A stretch of DNA of 64,000 nucleotides, taken from contig NZ_JBHSFP010000009.1 in NCBI RefSeq assembly GCF_042654065.1, positions 124,001 through 188,000 of the forward strand. Reading direction: 5' to 3'. The translations under genes were made by a program, and so were the position numbers. Below, in pieces: positions 8,804-17,021 of this stretch. Position 1 is the stretch's first letter. Every line of letters begins with the position of its first letter. The stretch is from Sphaerisporangium dianthi. Lineage in GTDB: Bacteria; Actinomycetota; Actinomycetes; Streptosporangiales; Streptosporangiaceae. Under the pieces are notes generated by a model. The model worked only from the letters and a program-made list of their open reading frames with translations. It was not told the DNA's origin and searched no databases.

Positions 8804-9988
8804 GTGACGACCACCGAAACCGGCCTTCCGCTCTTCGTCCTCGGCCAGGGCGCCGACACCCACAGCGAGCGCGGCGTCGACTGCCCCGGCGAGCTGCCCG
8901 CGGCCTCCGACCCGGATCTGGTCGCGCGCGCGGTCAGGGCCAAGGCGGCGCTCGGCGACCGGCTTTTCGTGCTCGGGCACCACTACCAGCGCGACGAGGT
9001 CATCCAGTTCGCCGATGTGACCGGCGACTCGTTCAAGCTCGCCCGCGAGGCCGCCGCCCGGCCCTCCGCGGAGTACATCGTCTTCTGCGGCGTCCACTTC
9101 ATGGCCGAGTCGGCCGACATCCTGACCGGCGACTCCCAGCGCGTGGTGCTGCCCGACCTGGCCGCCGGCTGCTCCATGGCGGACATGGCGACCTTCGACC
9201 AGGTCGAGGAGGCGTGGGAGGTCCTGACCGACCTCGGCATCGCCGACGTCACCGTGCCGATCACCTACATGAACTCCTCGGCCGACATCAAGGCGTTCTG
9301 CGGTCGCAACGGCGGCGCCGTCTGCACCTCCTCAAACGCCCGCCGCGCCCTCACCTGGGCCTACGACCAGGGTCCCGAGGGCCCGGACAAGCAGGCCGGC
9401 GAGCGCAAGGTGCTGTTCCTGCCCGACCAGCACCTGGGCCGCAACACCGCCGTCCTGGACATGGGCCTGTCCCTGTCCGACTGCGTGGTCTACAACCCGC
9501 ACCGCCCGAACGGCGGCCTCACCGACCAGCAGCTCAGGGACGCCAAGATGATCCTGTGGCGGGGCCACTGCTCGGTGCACGGCCGCTTCTCGGAGTCGTG
9601 CGTGGACGAGGTACGCGAGCGGATCCCCGGCGTCAACGTGCTGGTGCACCCCGAGTGCAAGCACGAGGTGGTCAACAAGGCCGACTATGTCGGGTCCACC
9701 GAGTACATCATCACCATGCTCGACCAGGCCCCCGCCGGGTCCGCGTGGGCCGTCGGCACCGAGCTGAACCTGGTCAAGCGGCTGGCCGCCCGGCATCCGG
9801 ACAAGACGGTGACCTTCCTCGACCGGACGGTCTGCTACTGCTCGACGATGAACCGCATCGACCTGCCGCACCTGGTGTGGGCGCTGGAATCGCTCGTCGA
9901 GGGCGAGGTCGTCAACCAGATCACCGTCGACGCCGACACCGCCCACTGGGCCAAGGTCGCCCTCGACCGCATGCTCGCCCTCCCCTAG
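8804..9988 (+). CDS. nadA: Quinolinate synthase
   Basis: NadA condenses iminoaspartate with dihydroxyacetone phosphate to quinolinate, the second step of de novo NAD synthesis, using a 4Fe-4S cluster. The 394-residue protein has the family landmarks GHHYQRDEVIQFAD, VFCGVHFMAESAD (first cluster Cys), TYMNSSADIKA, LPDQHLGRN, HPECKHEV, GTELNLV and TVCYCSTMN (last cluster Cys). The length matches the long actinobacterial type. The GTG start follows AAGAGGTG. nadB and nadC are not in the window; in many actinobacteria they follow nadA directly, so here nadA is separated from them. ErpA, encoded divergently, could supply its cluster. Confidence 0.96.
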   Translation: MTTTETGLPLFVLGQGADTHSERGVDCPGELPAASDPDLVARAVRAKAALGDRLFVLGHHYQRDEVIQFADVTGDSFKLAREAAARPSAEYIVFCGVHFMAESADILTGDSQRVVLPDLAAGCSMADMATFDQVEEAWEVLTDLGIADVTVPITYMNSSADIKAFCGRNGGAVCTSSNARRALTWAYDQGPEGPDKQAGERKVLFLPDQHLGRNTAVLDMGLSLSDCVVYNPHRPNGGLTDQQLRDAKMILWRGHCSVHGRFSESCVDEVRERIPGVNVLVHPECKHEVVNKADYVGSTEYIITMLDQAPAGSAWAVGTELNLVKRLAARHPDKTVTFLDRTVCYCSTMNRIDLPHLVWALESLVEGEVVNQITVDADTAHWAKVALDRMLALP

Positions 9989-10069
9989 GACGCCGGGAAG
10001 GCGTGCCGCCGGCCCGGCCCTCCGGTCGTGCGGCTGCTTCCCAGGACGGCGGGGGGAGCCGTGGCGGGG

Positions 10070-10807
10070 TCAGATGAGCTCGTAGACGACGCGGACGGTG
10101 ATGGTGACGCTGCCGTGGCCGGGGTTGATGGAACCCTTCTCCGACATCATCGCGAAGCGGGAGGGCGGCGAGTCGCCCTCCTCTTCGAGCTTCAGCACGC
10201 GGCCGAGCCGGCGCCCGGACAACACGGCGTACTGACGGGCCTTGTGCTGCGCGTCGCGGAAGGCCGCGGCGCGCGCGGCCTTCACCAGCGCCGCCTCCTT
10301 CGAGACCTCGAACGAGATGCCGTTCAGGCGCACCTCCTCCCCCACGCCCGCGACCGCGTCCACCACCGCGTCCGCGCGGGACAGGTCGCGCACGAGCGCC
10401 TCGGCGCCCTCGGTGGCTCGGTACCCCACGACCTTGGGGTACTTGTCGTACTCGGCGCCGAGCGACAGGTCGCTGGTGCGCACGTCCTGCTCGGCCACTC
10501 CGGCGGCCAGCAGCGCCCGGGTCAGTTTGAGCCCGGCCACCTTGACGGCCGCGTACGCCTCCCCCGCCCGCTCCCTGCGCACCTCGACGCCGACGTTGAT
10601 CCGCATCACGTCCGAGGGGGCCTGGACGACCCCGCGTCCGACGACGGAGAGCTCCACCGTCTCCGCGGCGGCGCGCACGCGGTGCGCGGGCGCCGCCGGA
10701 GACTGGACGGGGGCCGGCTCGGGGGCGGAGGCCGCCAGAGCGGGGGCCGCCTGTGCTGCGGCGAAGACGAAGGCCGTGGCAGCCAGCGCCACACTGAACT
10801 TGGTCAT
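10070..10807 (-). CDS. SIMPL (DUF541) domain secreted protein
   Basis: This is an exported protein of the SIMPL/DUF541 family, related to Brucella BP26; its biochemical role is not settled. The 245-residue protein begins with a signal peptide (MTKFSVALAAT... ending ALA-A at about residue 26). A Pro/Ala-rich spacer leads to the SIMPL domain from about residue 55 (VELSVVGRGVVQAPSDVMRINVG), which runs to the C-terminus and ends GSVTITVRVVYEL. A GTG two codons upstream is an alternative start. It converges on nadA and follows the Ser/Thr kinase gene on the same strand, but the 72-nt gap does not prove an operon. Confidence 0.85.
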   Translation of the reverse strand: MTKFSVALAATAFVFAAAQAAPALAASAPEPAPVQSPAAPAHRVRAAAETVELSVVGRGVVQAPSDVMRINVGVEVRRERAGEAYAAVKVAGLKLTRALLAAGVAEQDVRTSDLSLGAEYDKYPKVVGYRATEGAEALVRDLSRADAVVDAVAGVGEEVRLNGISFEVSKEAALVKAARAAAFRDAQHKARQYAVLSGRRLGRVLKLEEEGDSPPSRFAMMSEKGSINPGHGSVTITVRVVYELI

Positions 10808-10879
10808 GAGCACATGGCATCACCGCCCGGCCCCCGCTCCGGCGCGCCCTTCCCGGACGCGGCCGGAACTTGACCAACC

Positions 10880-13204
10880 TCAGCCGGTCCTGGTGTAGCG
10901 CAGGAACAGTTTTTGGTAGTCCGCTGAGCCGGCCGTCGCGAGCACGCGCGTGGCGTTCCCCCCGAGGTCGACGACCACGGCCTCGTAGCCCTCGCCCTTC
11001 TTGCGCCAGGCCGCGATGTGCGCGTCGTCGTACCAGCCGATGACCCGGTCGGTCGGGAAGGAGAACCGGGCGCGCTCCTCGCCGTCGAGGCTCCACACGC
11101 AGATCTGGCGGCGGCCGCCGGCGCAGGCGGTGAGGAAGTGGTCCCCCGAAGGCGACATGTCGTCGCCCTCCACGGTCAGCGGGCTTCCCACCTCCAGCAG
11201 CGTCTGCAGCACGGTGCCGCCGAGGTCGTAGAACCTGACGCGCTCGGTGCCGCCGTTCAGCGCCCAGGTGCCGACGGCCCTGCCGTCGCCGCGCCAGAAG
11301 TAGCTCCAGCGGCCGACGTCCTTCTCCTTCACGTGGACGATCTCGGCCTTCCCCCCGGCCAGGTCGATGATCGCGTAGCCGTATCCCTGGCTGGTGTCGC
11401 CGGTCGCCTTGTTCAGCGTGACCAGCGCCTTGGTGCCGTCGGGCGACCACTGCGGGTAGGTGGGGTACACCGGCGCCTTGGCGATCCTGATCACCTTGGG
11501 CCTGCCGCCCGCCCGCTCGACGAGGGAGACGGTGGAGTAGCCGTCCTTGGTGTAGAGGGTGTCGGTGCCGACCGCCCGGCGGCCGTCGTCGCTGACCGTG
11601 TAGTCGAAGTACTTGCCGCTCTTGGCGAAGGAGTTCACGCCGTACTCGCGGATGTAGACCCGCTTGCCGTTGTCGAGGCTGTAGTAGGTCAGCCTGATCG
11701 GGTCGTCGTCGTTCTCGTGGACGGTGATGGCCCCGCCCGGCAGGGCGACCGTCCTGGTGGCGGGGGGCGGTGCGGAGGCCGTCGTCCCCGCCGGCGCCGT
11801 GGCCTGCCCGGAGGTGCGGCCGACCGGCTCGCCGGTGCCCCCGGTGCGGCCGGGGGTGGCGCCGCCGGCGACGCGGCCGCCCGGCTCGGCGGCCGCCTGC
11901 GCGATCAGGTATCCGGCGCCGCCCAGGACGAGGGCCCCGGCGACGGCGGCGGCCACGACCAGCGGCACGCGGCCCTTCCCGCCTGCCCCCGGGGGGCCGG
12001 ACCCGCTGAGCGAGGTCGCCTCGGCGCGGCCCGGACCGCCTGGACCGCCTGGACCGCCTGGACCCGGCGAGGTGGGACCGGCCGCCCAGGGTGGCGGCGG
12101 GCCCGCGTGCGACGGCGCTCCCTGCGGGGCGCCCGCGGGCTGCTGCCAGCTCGGCGGCCGGCCCGGGTACGCCTGCGCGGGCAGCCCGTGTCCCGGCCCT
12201 CGGGCCTGGCCGGGGTACGCCCACCGGCCCTCCGCCGAGCCCGGCGGCACCGCGTTCGGCGGCACCGCGTTCGGCGGCACCGCGTTCGGCGGCGCCGCGC
12301 CTTGCCTGAACGGCGGAGCGTAGGAGGGGGCGGGCGGGGCCTGGGCCACGGCCGTGCCCTCGGCCATGATCACGGCCGGCGCCGCCGCCCCCGCGCCGCC
12401 GTGTCCCAGCAGGCGCATGAGCACCTCGCCCGCGGCCGGACGCGCGGCCGCGTCCTTGGACAGGCAGGCGGCCACGACGGCGCGCAGTTGCTCGTCCAGC
12501 GCGCCGAGGTCGGGCTCGACGTTCATGATCCGGTTGAAGACGGCCGGGAGGCTGTCGGCGCCGAAGGGCGCCTCGCCCGTGGCGGCGAACACCATCGTGC
12601 CCGCCCACGCGAACATGTCGGCGGCCGGACCGGCCTGCTCGCCCGCGAGCTGCTCGGGGGTCAGGTAGGCGGGCGTGCCGACGACCATGGAGGTCAGGGT
12701 GGAGGTCTTGTCCAGCGCCTTGGCGATGCCGAAGTCGATGACCCGCGGGCCGTCCGCGCCCAGCAGCACGTTGGACGGCTTGAAGTCGCGGTGGACGATC
12801 CCCGCCTGGTGGATCGCGACCAGCGCCGTGACCGTGCCGATGGCCAGCCGGTAGAGCGCGGCCCCCTGGCGGGGCCCGTCCCGCTCGACCACGTCGGTGA
12901 GGGTCGGGCCGTCGATGAACTCGCTGACGATGAACGGCCGATGGTCGGCCACCCCGGTCTCGATCACCTGCGCGGTGCAGAAGGTCGCCACGCGGACCGC
13001 GGTGGACACCTCCCGGACGAACCTGGCGAGCGCCTCCTCGTTCTGGGTCAGGTCGGAGCGGAGCACCTTCACCGCCACCGCCGCGCCCGCCGGCGAGCGG
13101 CCGAGGTAGACGACCCCCTGGCCCCCCTCCCCCAGCCGACCGGTGAGCTCGTAGCCCCCGACCCGGGCGGGGTCCCCCGGCCGTAACGGCACCGGGTTCG
13201 ACAT
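10880..13204 (-). CDS. Receptor-type Ser/Thr protein kinase with C-terminal beta-propeller-like domain
   Basis: The 774-residue protein is a PknB-type membrane kinase. The kinase domain fills residues ~18-275, with the Gly-rich loop GEGGQGVVY, Lys46, HRDFKPSN (138-145) and DFG (157-159). A long Pro/Gly-rich cytoplasmic linker contains three PPNAV repeats, encoded by 15-bp repeats at 12243-12287. One membrane span (VPLVVAAAVAGALVLGGAGYL) precedes an extracellular region of about 250 residues with WD40/TolB-like repeats such as YPQWSPDGTKAL and DDMSPSGDHFL. The HRD motif is followed by Phe instead of the usual Leu/Val. The ATG at 13204 follows GGAGGG. The ligand of the outer domain is unknown. 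Confidence 0.9.
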   Translation of the reverse strand: MSNPVPLRPGDPARVGGYELTGRLGEGGQGVVYLGRSPAGAAVAVKVLRSDLTQNEEALARFVREVSTAVRVATFCTAQVIETGVADHRPFIVSEFIDGPTLTDVVERDGPRQGAALYRLAIGTVTALVAIHQAGIVHRDFKPSNVLLGADGPRVIDFGIAKALDKTSTLTSMVVGTPAYLTPEQLAGEQAGPAADMFAWAGTMVFAATGEAPFGADSLPAVFNRIMNVEPDLGALDEQLRAVVAACLSKDAAARPAAGEVLMRLLGHGGAGAAAPAVIMAEGTAVAQAPPAPSYAPPFRQGAAPPNAVPPNAVPPNAVPPGSAEGRWAYPGQARGPGHGLPAQAYPGRPPSWQQPAGAPQGAPSHAGPPPPWAAGPTSPGPGGPGGPGGPGRAEATSLSGSGPPGAGGKGRVPLVVAAAVAGALVLGGAGYLIAQAAAEPGGRVAGGATPGRTGGTGEPVGRTSGQATAPAGTTASAPPPATRTVALPGGAITVHENDDDPIRLTYYSLDNGKRVYIREYGVNSFAKSGKYFDYTVSDDGRRAVGTDTLYTKDGYSTVSLVERAGGRPKVIRIAKAPVYPTYPQWSPDGTKALVTLNKATGDTSQGYGYAIIDLAGGKAEIVHVKEKDVGRWSYFWRGDGRAVGTWALNGGTERVRFYDLGGTVLQTLLEVGSPLTVEGDDMSPSGDHFLTACAGGRRQICVWSLDGEERARFSFPTDRVIGWYDDAHIAAWRKKGEGYEAVVVDLGGNATRVLATAGSADYQKLFLRYTRTG
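12243..12287. repeat. Three tandem 15-bp repeats inside the kinase gene
   Basis: Three identical copies of GGCGGCACCGCGTTC lie head to tail and encode the PPNAV repeats of the kinase linker. They are in frame, so copy number can change without disrupting the gene. Confidence 0.85.
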
Positions 13205-13315
13205 GGCGCCCTCCATCCCCCCACTTATGGGCTTAACGCACCCCATTGTGGCGTGGACTTGGCGCAATCTTTACCTACGGAACCAACCCGTACCCGTAGC
13301 GTGATCCGCGGCGGG

Positions 13316-15127
13316 TCAGCTCTGACCCGGCCGCCCGCCGTCCTGGTGGCCGCGGCGCCGCAGCAGGGTGAGCAGGCTCGGCACGGTGAGGAACCCCTCG
13401 GCGATCGCGGAGGCCAGCCCCACCTTGAACAGGTCGCGCGTGTCGTCGTAGGCGAGGAAGCGGGGCACCCACCGCGGGTGGTACTTGGCGTTGGCCCGGT
13501 ACAGCGACTCCAGCTGCCACCAGCGGGAGAAGAACACCAGCGCGCGCCGCCACAGGCGCAGCACCGGCCCGGCGCCGAGCCGCGCCCCGCCCTCGAACAC
13601 CGAACGGAACATGGCGAAGTTGAGCGAGACGTGCTTGACGCCGAGCCCCGACGCCTCGGCGATCAGCCCGGCGACCATGAACTCCATCAGCCCGTTGTCG
13701 GCGTGGCGGTCGCGCCGCATCAGGTCCAGCGACAGGCCGTCGTCGCCCCACGGTACGAACGAGAGCAGGGCCGCGGGCTCACCGGCGGCGTTCTTGGCCT
13801 CCACCAGCACGCACTCGCCGTCGGCGGGGTCGCCGAGCCTGGACAGGGCCATGGAGAAGCCCCGTTCGGTCTCGGTGTCGCGCCAGGCGACGGCGCGCTC
13901 GATGAGGTGCCGGCCCTCCTCGGCCGACACCTCCGCGTGGCGCCGGACGCGCAGCGTGAAGCCCGCGCGCCTGACCCTGTTGACCGCCTGCCGCACCGCC
14001 CGCATCTCGCGGCCTTCCAGTCCGAACTCTGCGACCTCGATGACGGCCTCGTCGCCCAGTTCCAGGACGCGCAGACCGGCGCGCGCGTAGGCGTGGGCGG
14101 CGGCCTCGCTGGGCCCGAGGACGGCGGGCGCCCAGCCGTAGCGCCGCGCCTCGTCCAGCCACGCCCGGATGGCCGGGCCCCAGGCCTCGACGTCGCCGAT
14201 GGGGTCGCCGCCGGCCAGGCAGACCCCGCCCACCACCCGGTAGGAGATCGCCGCCTTGCGGCTCGGCGAGAAGATCGCCGTCCGGTCGCGCCTGGTGGCG
14301 AAGTACCCGAGCGAGTCGCGCGAGCCATATGCCGCCAGCAGAGCCCGGATGCGCTCTTCGTTCTCGGGCGGCAGTTCGGCCTTGGCCCGCTGGGAGCGGA
14401 ACAGCACGGCGAAGGCGACCAGCACCGCGACGGCGCCCAGCAGGCCGATGACCGAGTTCACCCAGAACGGCGGCCGTCCCGTCCGGTAGAAGTCGAGGGT
14501 CACCACCCCGCCGAGCGTCCTTTCCAGCGCCCAGGCCAGATGGTCCTTGGCCTGCAGGGTGCCGGGGAACAGCGTCACCAGGGCGTACCCGACGCCGAAG
14601 GACACCGCGAGCAGCGAGCCGAGCGTGAGGAACGCCTTGCGGAACGACGCCCGCCGCATCGGCGCGAAGAACTGGTCGTGCGCCGCCGCCAGGACGCCGA
14701 GCACCAGGGCCGACACCGAGAGGTTGACCTCCGAGGCGACGACCTGCCCCATCAGGGCGAACTCCTCCACCAGGTCGGGCATGAGCGACGCCGACAGCAC
14801 GACGGCCAGGTTGCCGAGCACCAGCAGTGAGAAGAAGGCGACGAGCACCCAGTACGCGGCGCGCTTGTGCCGGGCCAGGGCTCCGGAGAGGATGCCGAGG
14901 AACACCGCGTAGCCCAGGTTCGGCTCGACGGGGAAGACCGCCATCTCGATGAGGCCGGTGACCGGCCTGAGCAGGTTGCGTACCGGCGCGACCAGCGCGA
15001 TCACGGCCGAGTAGACCGCGGCCACGGCGATGCACACCGACATCACGCGCGGCACGACGGCGCGCAGGCGCTCCCCGGCGTGTGTCTCAGCGGCCGCCCC
15101 AGCGCGGCCATGGTCGGTCACTGCCAC
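13316..15127 (-). CDS. Membrane protein with phosphatidylglycerol lysyltransferase (DUF2156) domain
   Basis: The 603-residue protein has about seven membrane spans in residues 28-245, followed by a soluble GNAT-fold DUF2156 domain (about 260-560), as in MprF and the N-terminal part of LysX. Recognisable pieces are DRTAIFSPSRKAAISYRVVGG, GDPIG, and DGLSLDLMRRD followed by NGLMEFMV. There is no lysyl-tRNA synthetase domain, so any aminoacyl-tRNA would come from the general pool. It probably modifies membrane lipids with an amino acid and lowers surface charge; the specific amino acid is not predictable. The GTG start follows GGGGGGAAA. A 7-bp dyad 28 nt upstream may be its control site. Confidence 0.85.
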   Translation of the reverse strand: MAVTDHGRAGAAAETHAGERLRAVVPRVMSVCIAVAAVYSAVIALVAPVRNLLRPVTGLIEMAVFPVEPNLGYAVFLGILSGALARHKRAAYWVLVAFFSLLVLGNLAVVLSASLMPDLVEEFALMGQVVASEVNLSVSALVLGVLAAAHDQFFAPMRRASFRKAFLTLGSLLAVSFGVGYALVTLFPGTLQAKDHLAWALERTLGGVVTLDFYRTGRPPFWVNSVIGLLGAVAVLVAFAVLFRSQRAKAELPPENEERIRALLAAYGSRDSLGYFATRRDRTAIFSPSRKAAISYRVVGGVCLAGGDPIGDVEAWGPAIRAWLDEARRYGWAPAVLGPSEAAAHAYARAGLRVLELGDEAVIEVAEFGLEGREMRAVRQAVNRVRRAGFTLRVRRHAEVSAEEGRHLIERAVAWRDTETERGFSMALSRLGDPADGECVLVEAKNAAGEPAALLSFVPWGDDGLSLDLMRRDRHADNGLMEFMVAGLIAEASGLGVKHVSLNFAMFRSVFEGGARLGAGPVLRLWRRALVFFSRWWQLESLYRANAKYHPRWVPRFLAYDDTRDLFKVGLASAIAEGFLTVPSLLTLLRRRGHQDGGRPGQS

Positions 15128-15154
15128 CTGTTTCCCCCCGGCGATGGCTGATCT

Positions 15155-15173
15155 GCGGGGTGGTATACCCCGC
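15155..15173 (-). promoter_or_regulatory. Dyad GCGGGGT-N5-ACCCCGC upstream of the lysyltransferase-like gene
   Basis: The inverted repeat lies 28 nt upstream of the GTG start and overlaps a -10-like TATACC on the minus strand. The position fits an operator over the promoter. No regulator is identified. Confidence 0.35.
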
Positions 15174-15259
15174 GTTTGGCCTGGCTAAGGGCGGAACGAC
15201 CAGAGTGATCGTTTTCGTACGCCCCCTTGACGAGCGGCAAAGACGCGACGGGGGATGGA

Positions 15260-15820
15260 TCACAGGCCGGGGGCGCCCCAGAGGGGAAACCAGCGGGACA
15301 GGTCGGGCTCGACGCGCAGCTCACCGGAGATCGCCCCGCGAACCTGGAGCTCCAGCGCGTTGTCCCTGCGCTGCCCCGAAAGCGGCGCGAACGGATAGAA
15401 GGTGCCCTGCTTGTACAGGTAGACGACGGCCAGGCTCCGCCCCGAGGCATCGGTGAAGGTGACGAGCGAGCACAGCAGCGACGGGCCGAACCCCGCGCCC
15501 TCCAGCGAGGAGTTGACGCCGTGCAGGTCGGTGACCAGCGCGCTCAGGTCGTCGGCCGGGCGGCGCACCAGCAGCCAGGTGTAGCCGTAGGAGTCCTGCG
15601 ACTGCTCGATCTCGACCTCGCCGAGCAGCGCCTTGATGTCCTGCTCGAGCGTGACGAACGCCCCGCCCTCGGCGGAGCGGAAGCACACCGAGCCGAGGCC
15701 GGTCGGCTCGAAGGCGGTGGCCGCCTGCAGGGTCACCGCGGCGGAGGGCAGCGCGAACAGCGCGTCGAGGTTCGGCGGGGCGGGCTTGCTGCGCCCGAGC
15801 AACGCGTCCAGCCAGCCCAT
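15260..15820 (-). CDS. pspAB: PspA-associated protein PspAB
   Basis: This is a 186-residue soluble protein without recognisable catalytic motifs. It starts MGWLDALLGRSKPAPPN and contains SYGYTWLLV and AVVYLYKQGTFYPFAP, typical of the actinobacterial PspAB family that accompanies PspA and HtpX. It starts 4 nt after the htpX stop codon and is the last gene of pspA-pspAA-htpX-pspAB. Its role in the envelope-stress response is unknown; co-occurrence suggests it works with PspA or HtpX at the membrane. Family assignment rests on sequence memory and gene context. Confidence 0.85.
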   Translation of the reverse strand: MGWLDALLGRSKPAPPNLDALFALPSAAVTLQAATAFEPTGLGSVCFRSAEGGAFVTLEQDIKALLGEVEIEQSQDSYGYTWLLVRRPADDLSALVTDLHGVNSSLEGAGFGPSLLCSLVTFTDASGRSLAVVYLYKQGTFYPFAPLSGQRRDNALELQVRGAISGELRVEPDLSRWFPLWGAPGL

Positions 15821-15824
15821 CGGC

Positions 15825-16733
15825 TCAGGCCCCGCGGCCGAGCTGGGCGGCGATCTTGCTCAGCTGGTCGAGCCGGCGCTCCAGCGGCGGGTGGGTGGCG
15901 AACAGGGTGGCCAGGCTCGCGCCGCCGCGCCCGGAGATCGCCGGGGTGAAGAAGAAGGCGTTGAACGGCTGCGCCTCGCGCAGGTCGCGCGTCGGGATGC
16001 GGGACATCTCGCCGGTGACCTTCACAAGGGCGCTGGCCAGGGCCGAGGGCCGCTGGGTGAGCAGGGCGCCGGCCCGGTCGGCCGACAGTTCGCGGTAGCG
16101 CGACAGCGCCCGGGTCAGCAGGAAGCTGACCGCGTACACCACGATCGAGACCAGCATGATGATGAGCCCGATCGGCGGGCCGTTGTTGTTGCCCCGGTCG
16201 CGCCCGAGCCCGGAGTAGAGCGCGAAGCGGGTCATGAGGCCCGCGAGAATCCCGAGGAAGGAGGCGAGGGTCATCACCGCGACGTCGCGGTGGGCCACGT
16301 GGGACATCTCGTGGGCGATGACGCCTTCCAGTTCCAGCGGGTCGAGCCGGCGGAGCAGGCCCGTGGTCACGCAGACCACGGAGTTCTTCTGGTTGCGCCC
16401 GGTGGCGAAGGCGTTCGGCACGTCGGTGTCGGCGATCGCCACCCGCGGCTTGGGCACGTCGCCCATGGCGCACAGCCGGTCGATCAGGCCGTGCAGCTCC
16501 GGCGCCTCCTGCTGGGTGACCTCTCGCCCGTGCATCGCGAAGAGCGCGATCTTGTCGGAGAAGAAGTACTGGACCAGCAGGAGGCCGCCGGCGAGGACGA
16601 GCACCACGATCGCCTGGACCCCCAGGGCGATCAGGACGCCCACGAAGACGACATAGAGCAGGCCCAGCAGGAACATGGTGGTGACCATGCGCACCGTCAG
16701 ACCCCGGTCGGGGGCATACCGGGTTTGTGTCAT
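15825..16733 (-). CDS. htpX: Membrane zinc metalloprotease HtpX
   Basis: HtpX is an M48-family protease that degrades damaged or misassembled membrane proteins. The 302-residue protein has two N-terminal membrane spans (residues ~16-60), the catalytic HEMSHVAHRD (HEXXH, near residue 140), a second hydrophobic pair (about 154-205), and YRELSADRAG, which supplies the third zinc ligand. It sits between pspAA and pspAB. No Shine-Dalgarno sequence is visible, but TAGCTT lies 6 nt upstream of the ATG, so an internal leaderless promoter within the operon is possible. Confidence 0.95.
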   Translation of the reverse strand: MTQTRYAPDRGLTVRMVTTMFLLGLLYVVFVGVLIALGVQAIVVLVLAGGLLLVQYFFSDKIALFAMHGREVTQQEAPELHGLIDRLCAMGDVPKPRVAIADTDVPNAFATGRNQKNSVVCVTTGLLRRLDPLELEGVIAHEMSHVAHRDVAVMTLASFLGILAGLMTRFALYSGLGRDRGNNNGPPIGLIIMLVSIVVYAVSFLLTRALSRYRELSADRAGALLTQRPSALASALVKVTGEMSRIPTRDLREAQPFNAFFFTPAISGRGGASLATLFATHPPLERRLDQLSKIAAQLGRGA

Positions 16734-16745
16734 ATGAACAAGCTA
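16734..16745 (-). promoter_or_regulatory. Candidate leaderless promoter of htpX
   Basis: On the minus strand TAGCTT (complement of 16740-16745) is followed by 6 nt and the ATG, with no ribosome site. It overlaps the 3' end of pspAA. Confidence 0.4.
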
Positions 16746-17021
16746 TCCCGGGATAAGTCCCGAATCGCCAAGCATGCCCCTTACTTCATCGATCGAAGCG
16801 TCGGCCGGCGGCAAAATCAGTTCCGAGGGCTCGAGGGAGTCGTCGGGAAGCGGCTTGCCGATCTGGCGCACCTTGTCCAGCAGCGCGTGCAGCTTGGTGC
16901 GGAACTGTGCCTCGTCATCGATCTCGATGGCGGCCTCGAGCTCACTGTCGAGCGAGTTGAGCACGTCGATGTCGCCCTCGGCGACCTCGACCTGGCCCTC
17001 GCCCATGATGCGGACGATCAC
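16743..17021 (-). CDS. pspAA: PspA-associated protein PspAA
   Basis: This is a 92-residue acidic protein starting MIVRIMGEGQVEV, with the family's characteristic DVLNSLDSELEAAI, DEAQFRTKLHALLD and a C-terminal LILPPADASIDEVRGML. It overlaps the pspA stop codon by 4 nt (ATGA), so the two are translationally coupled and probably made in fixed ratio. PspAA proteins are consistently adjacent to PspA in actinobacteria and archaea; a partner or regulatory role is inferred. No enzyme motif or membrane span is present. Confidence 0.87.
   Translation of the reverse strand: MIVRIMGEGQVEVAEGDIDVLNSLDSELEAAIEIDDEAQFRTKLHALLDKVRQIGKPLPDDSLEPSELILPPADASIDEVRGMLGDSGLIPG

Noticed and set aside
9921..12608. 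An 895-codon minus-strand frame
   Set aside because: It overlaps the 3' part of the kinase gene and the SIMPL gene in another frame and has Arg/Gly-rich nonsense composition.
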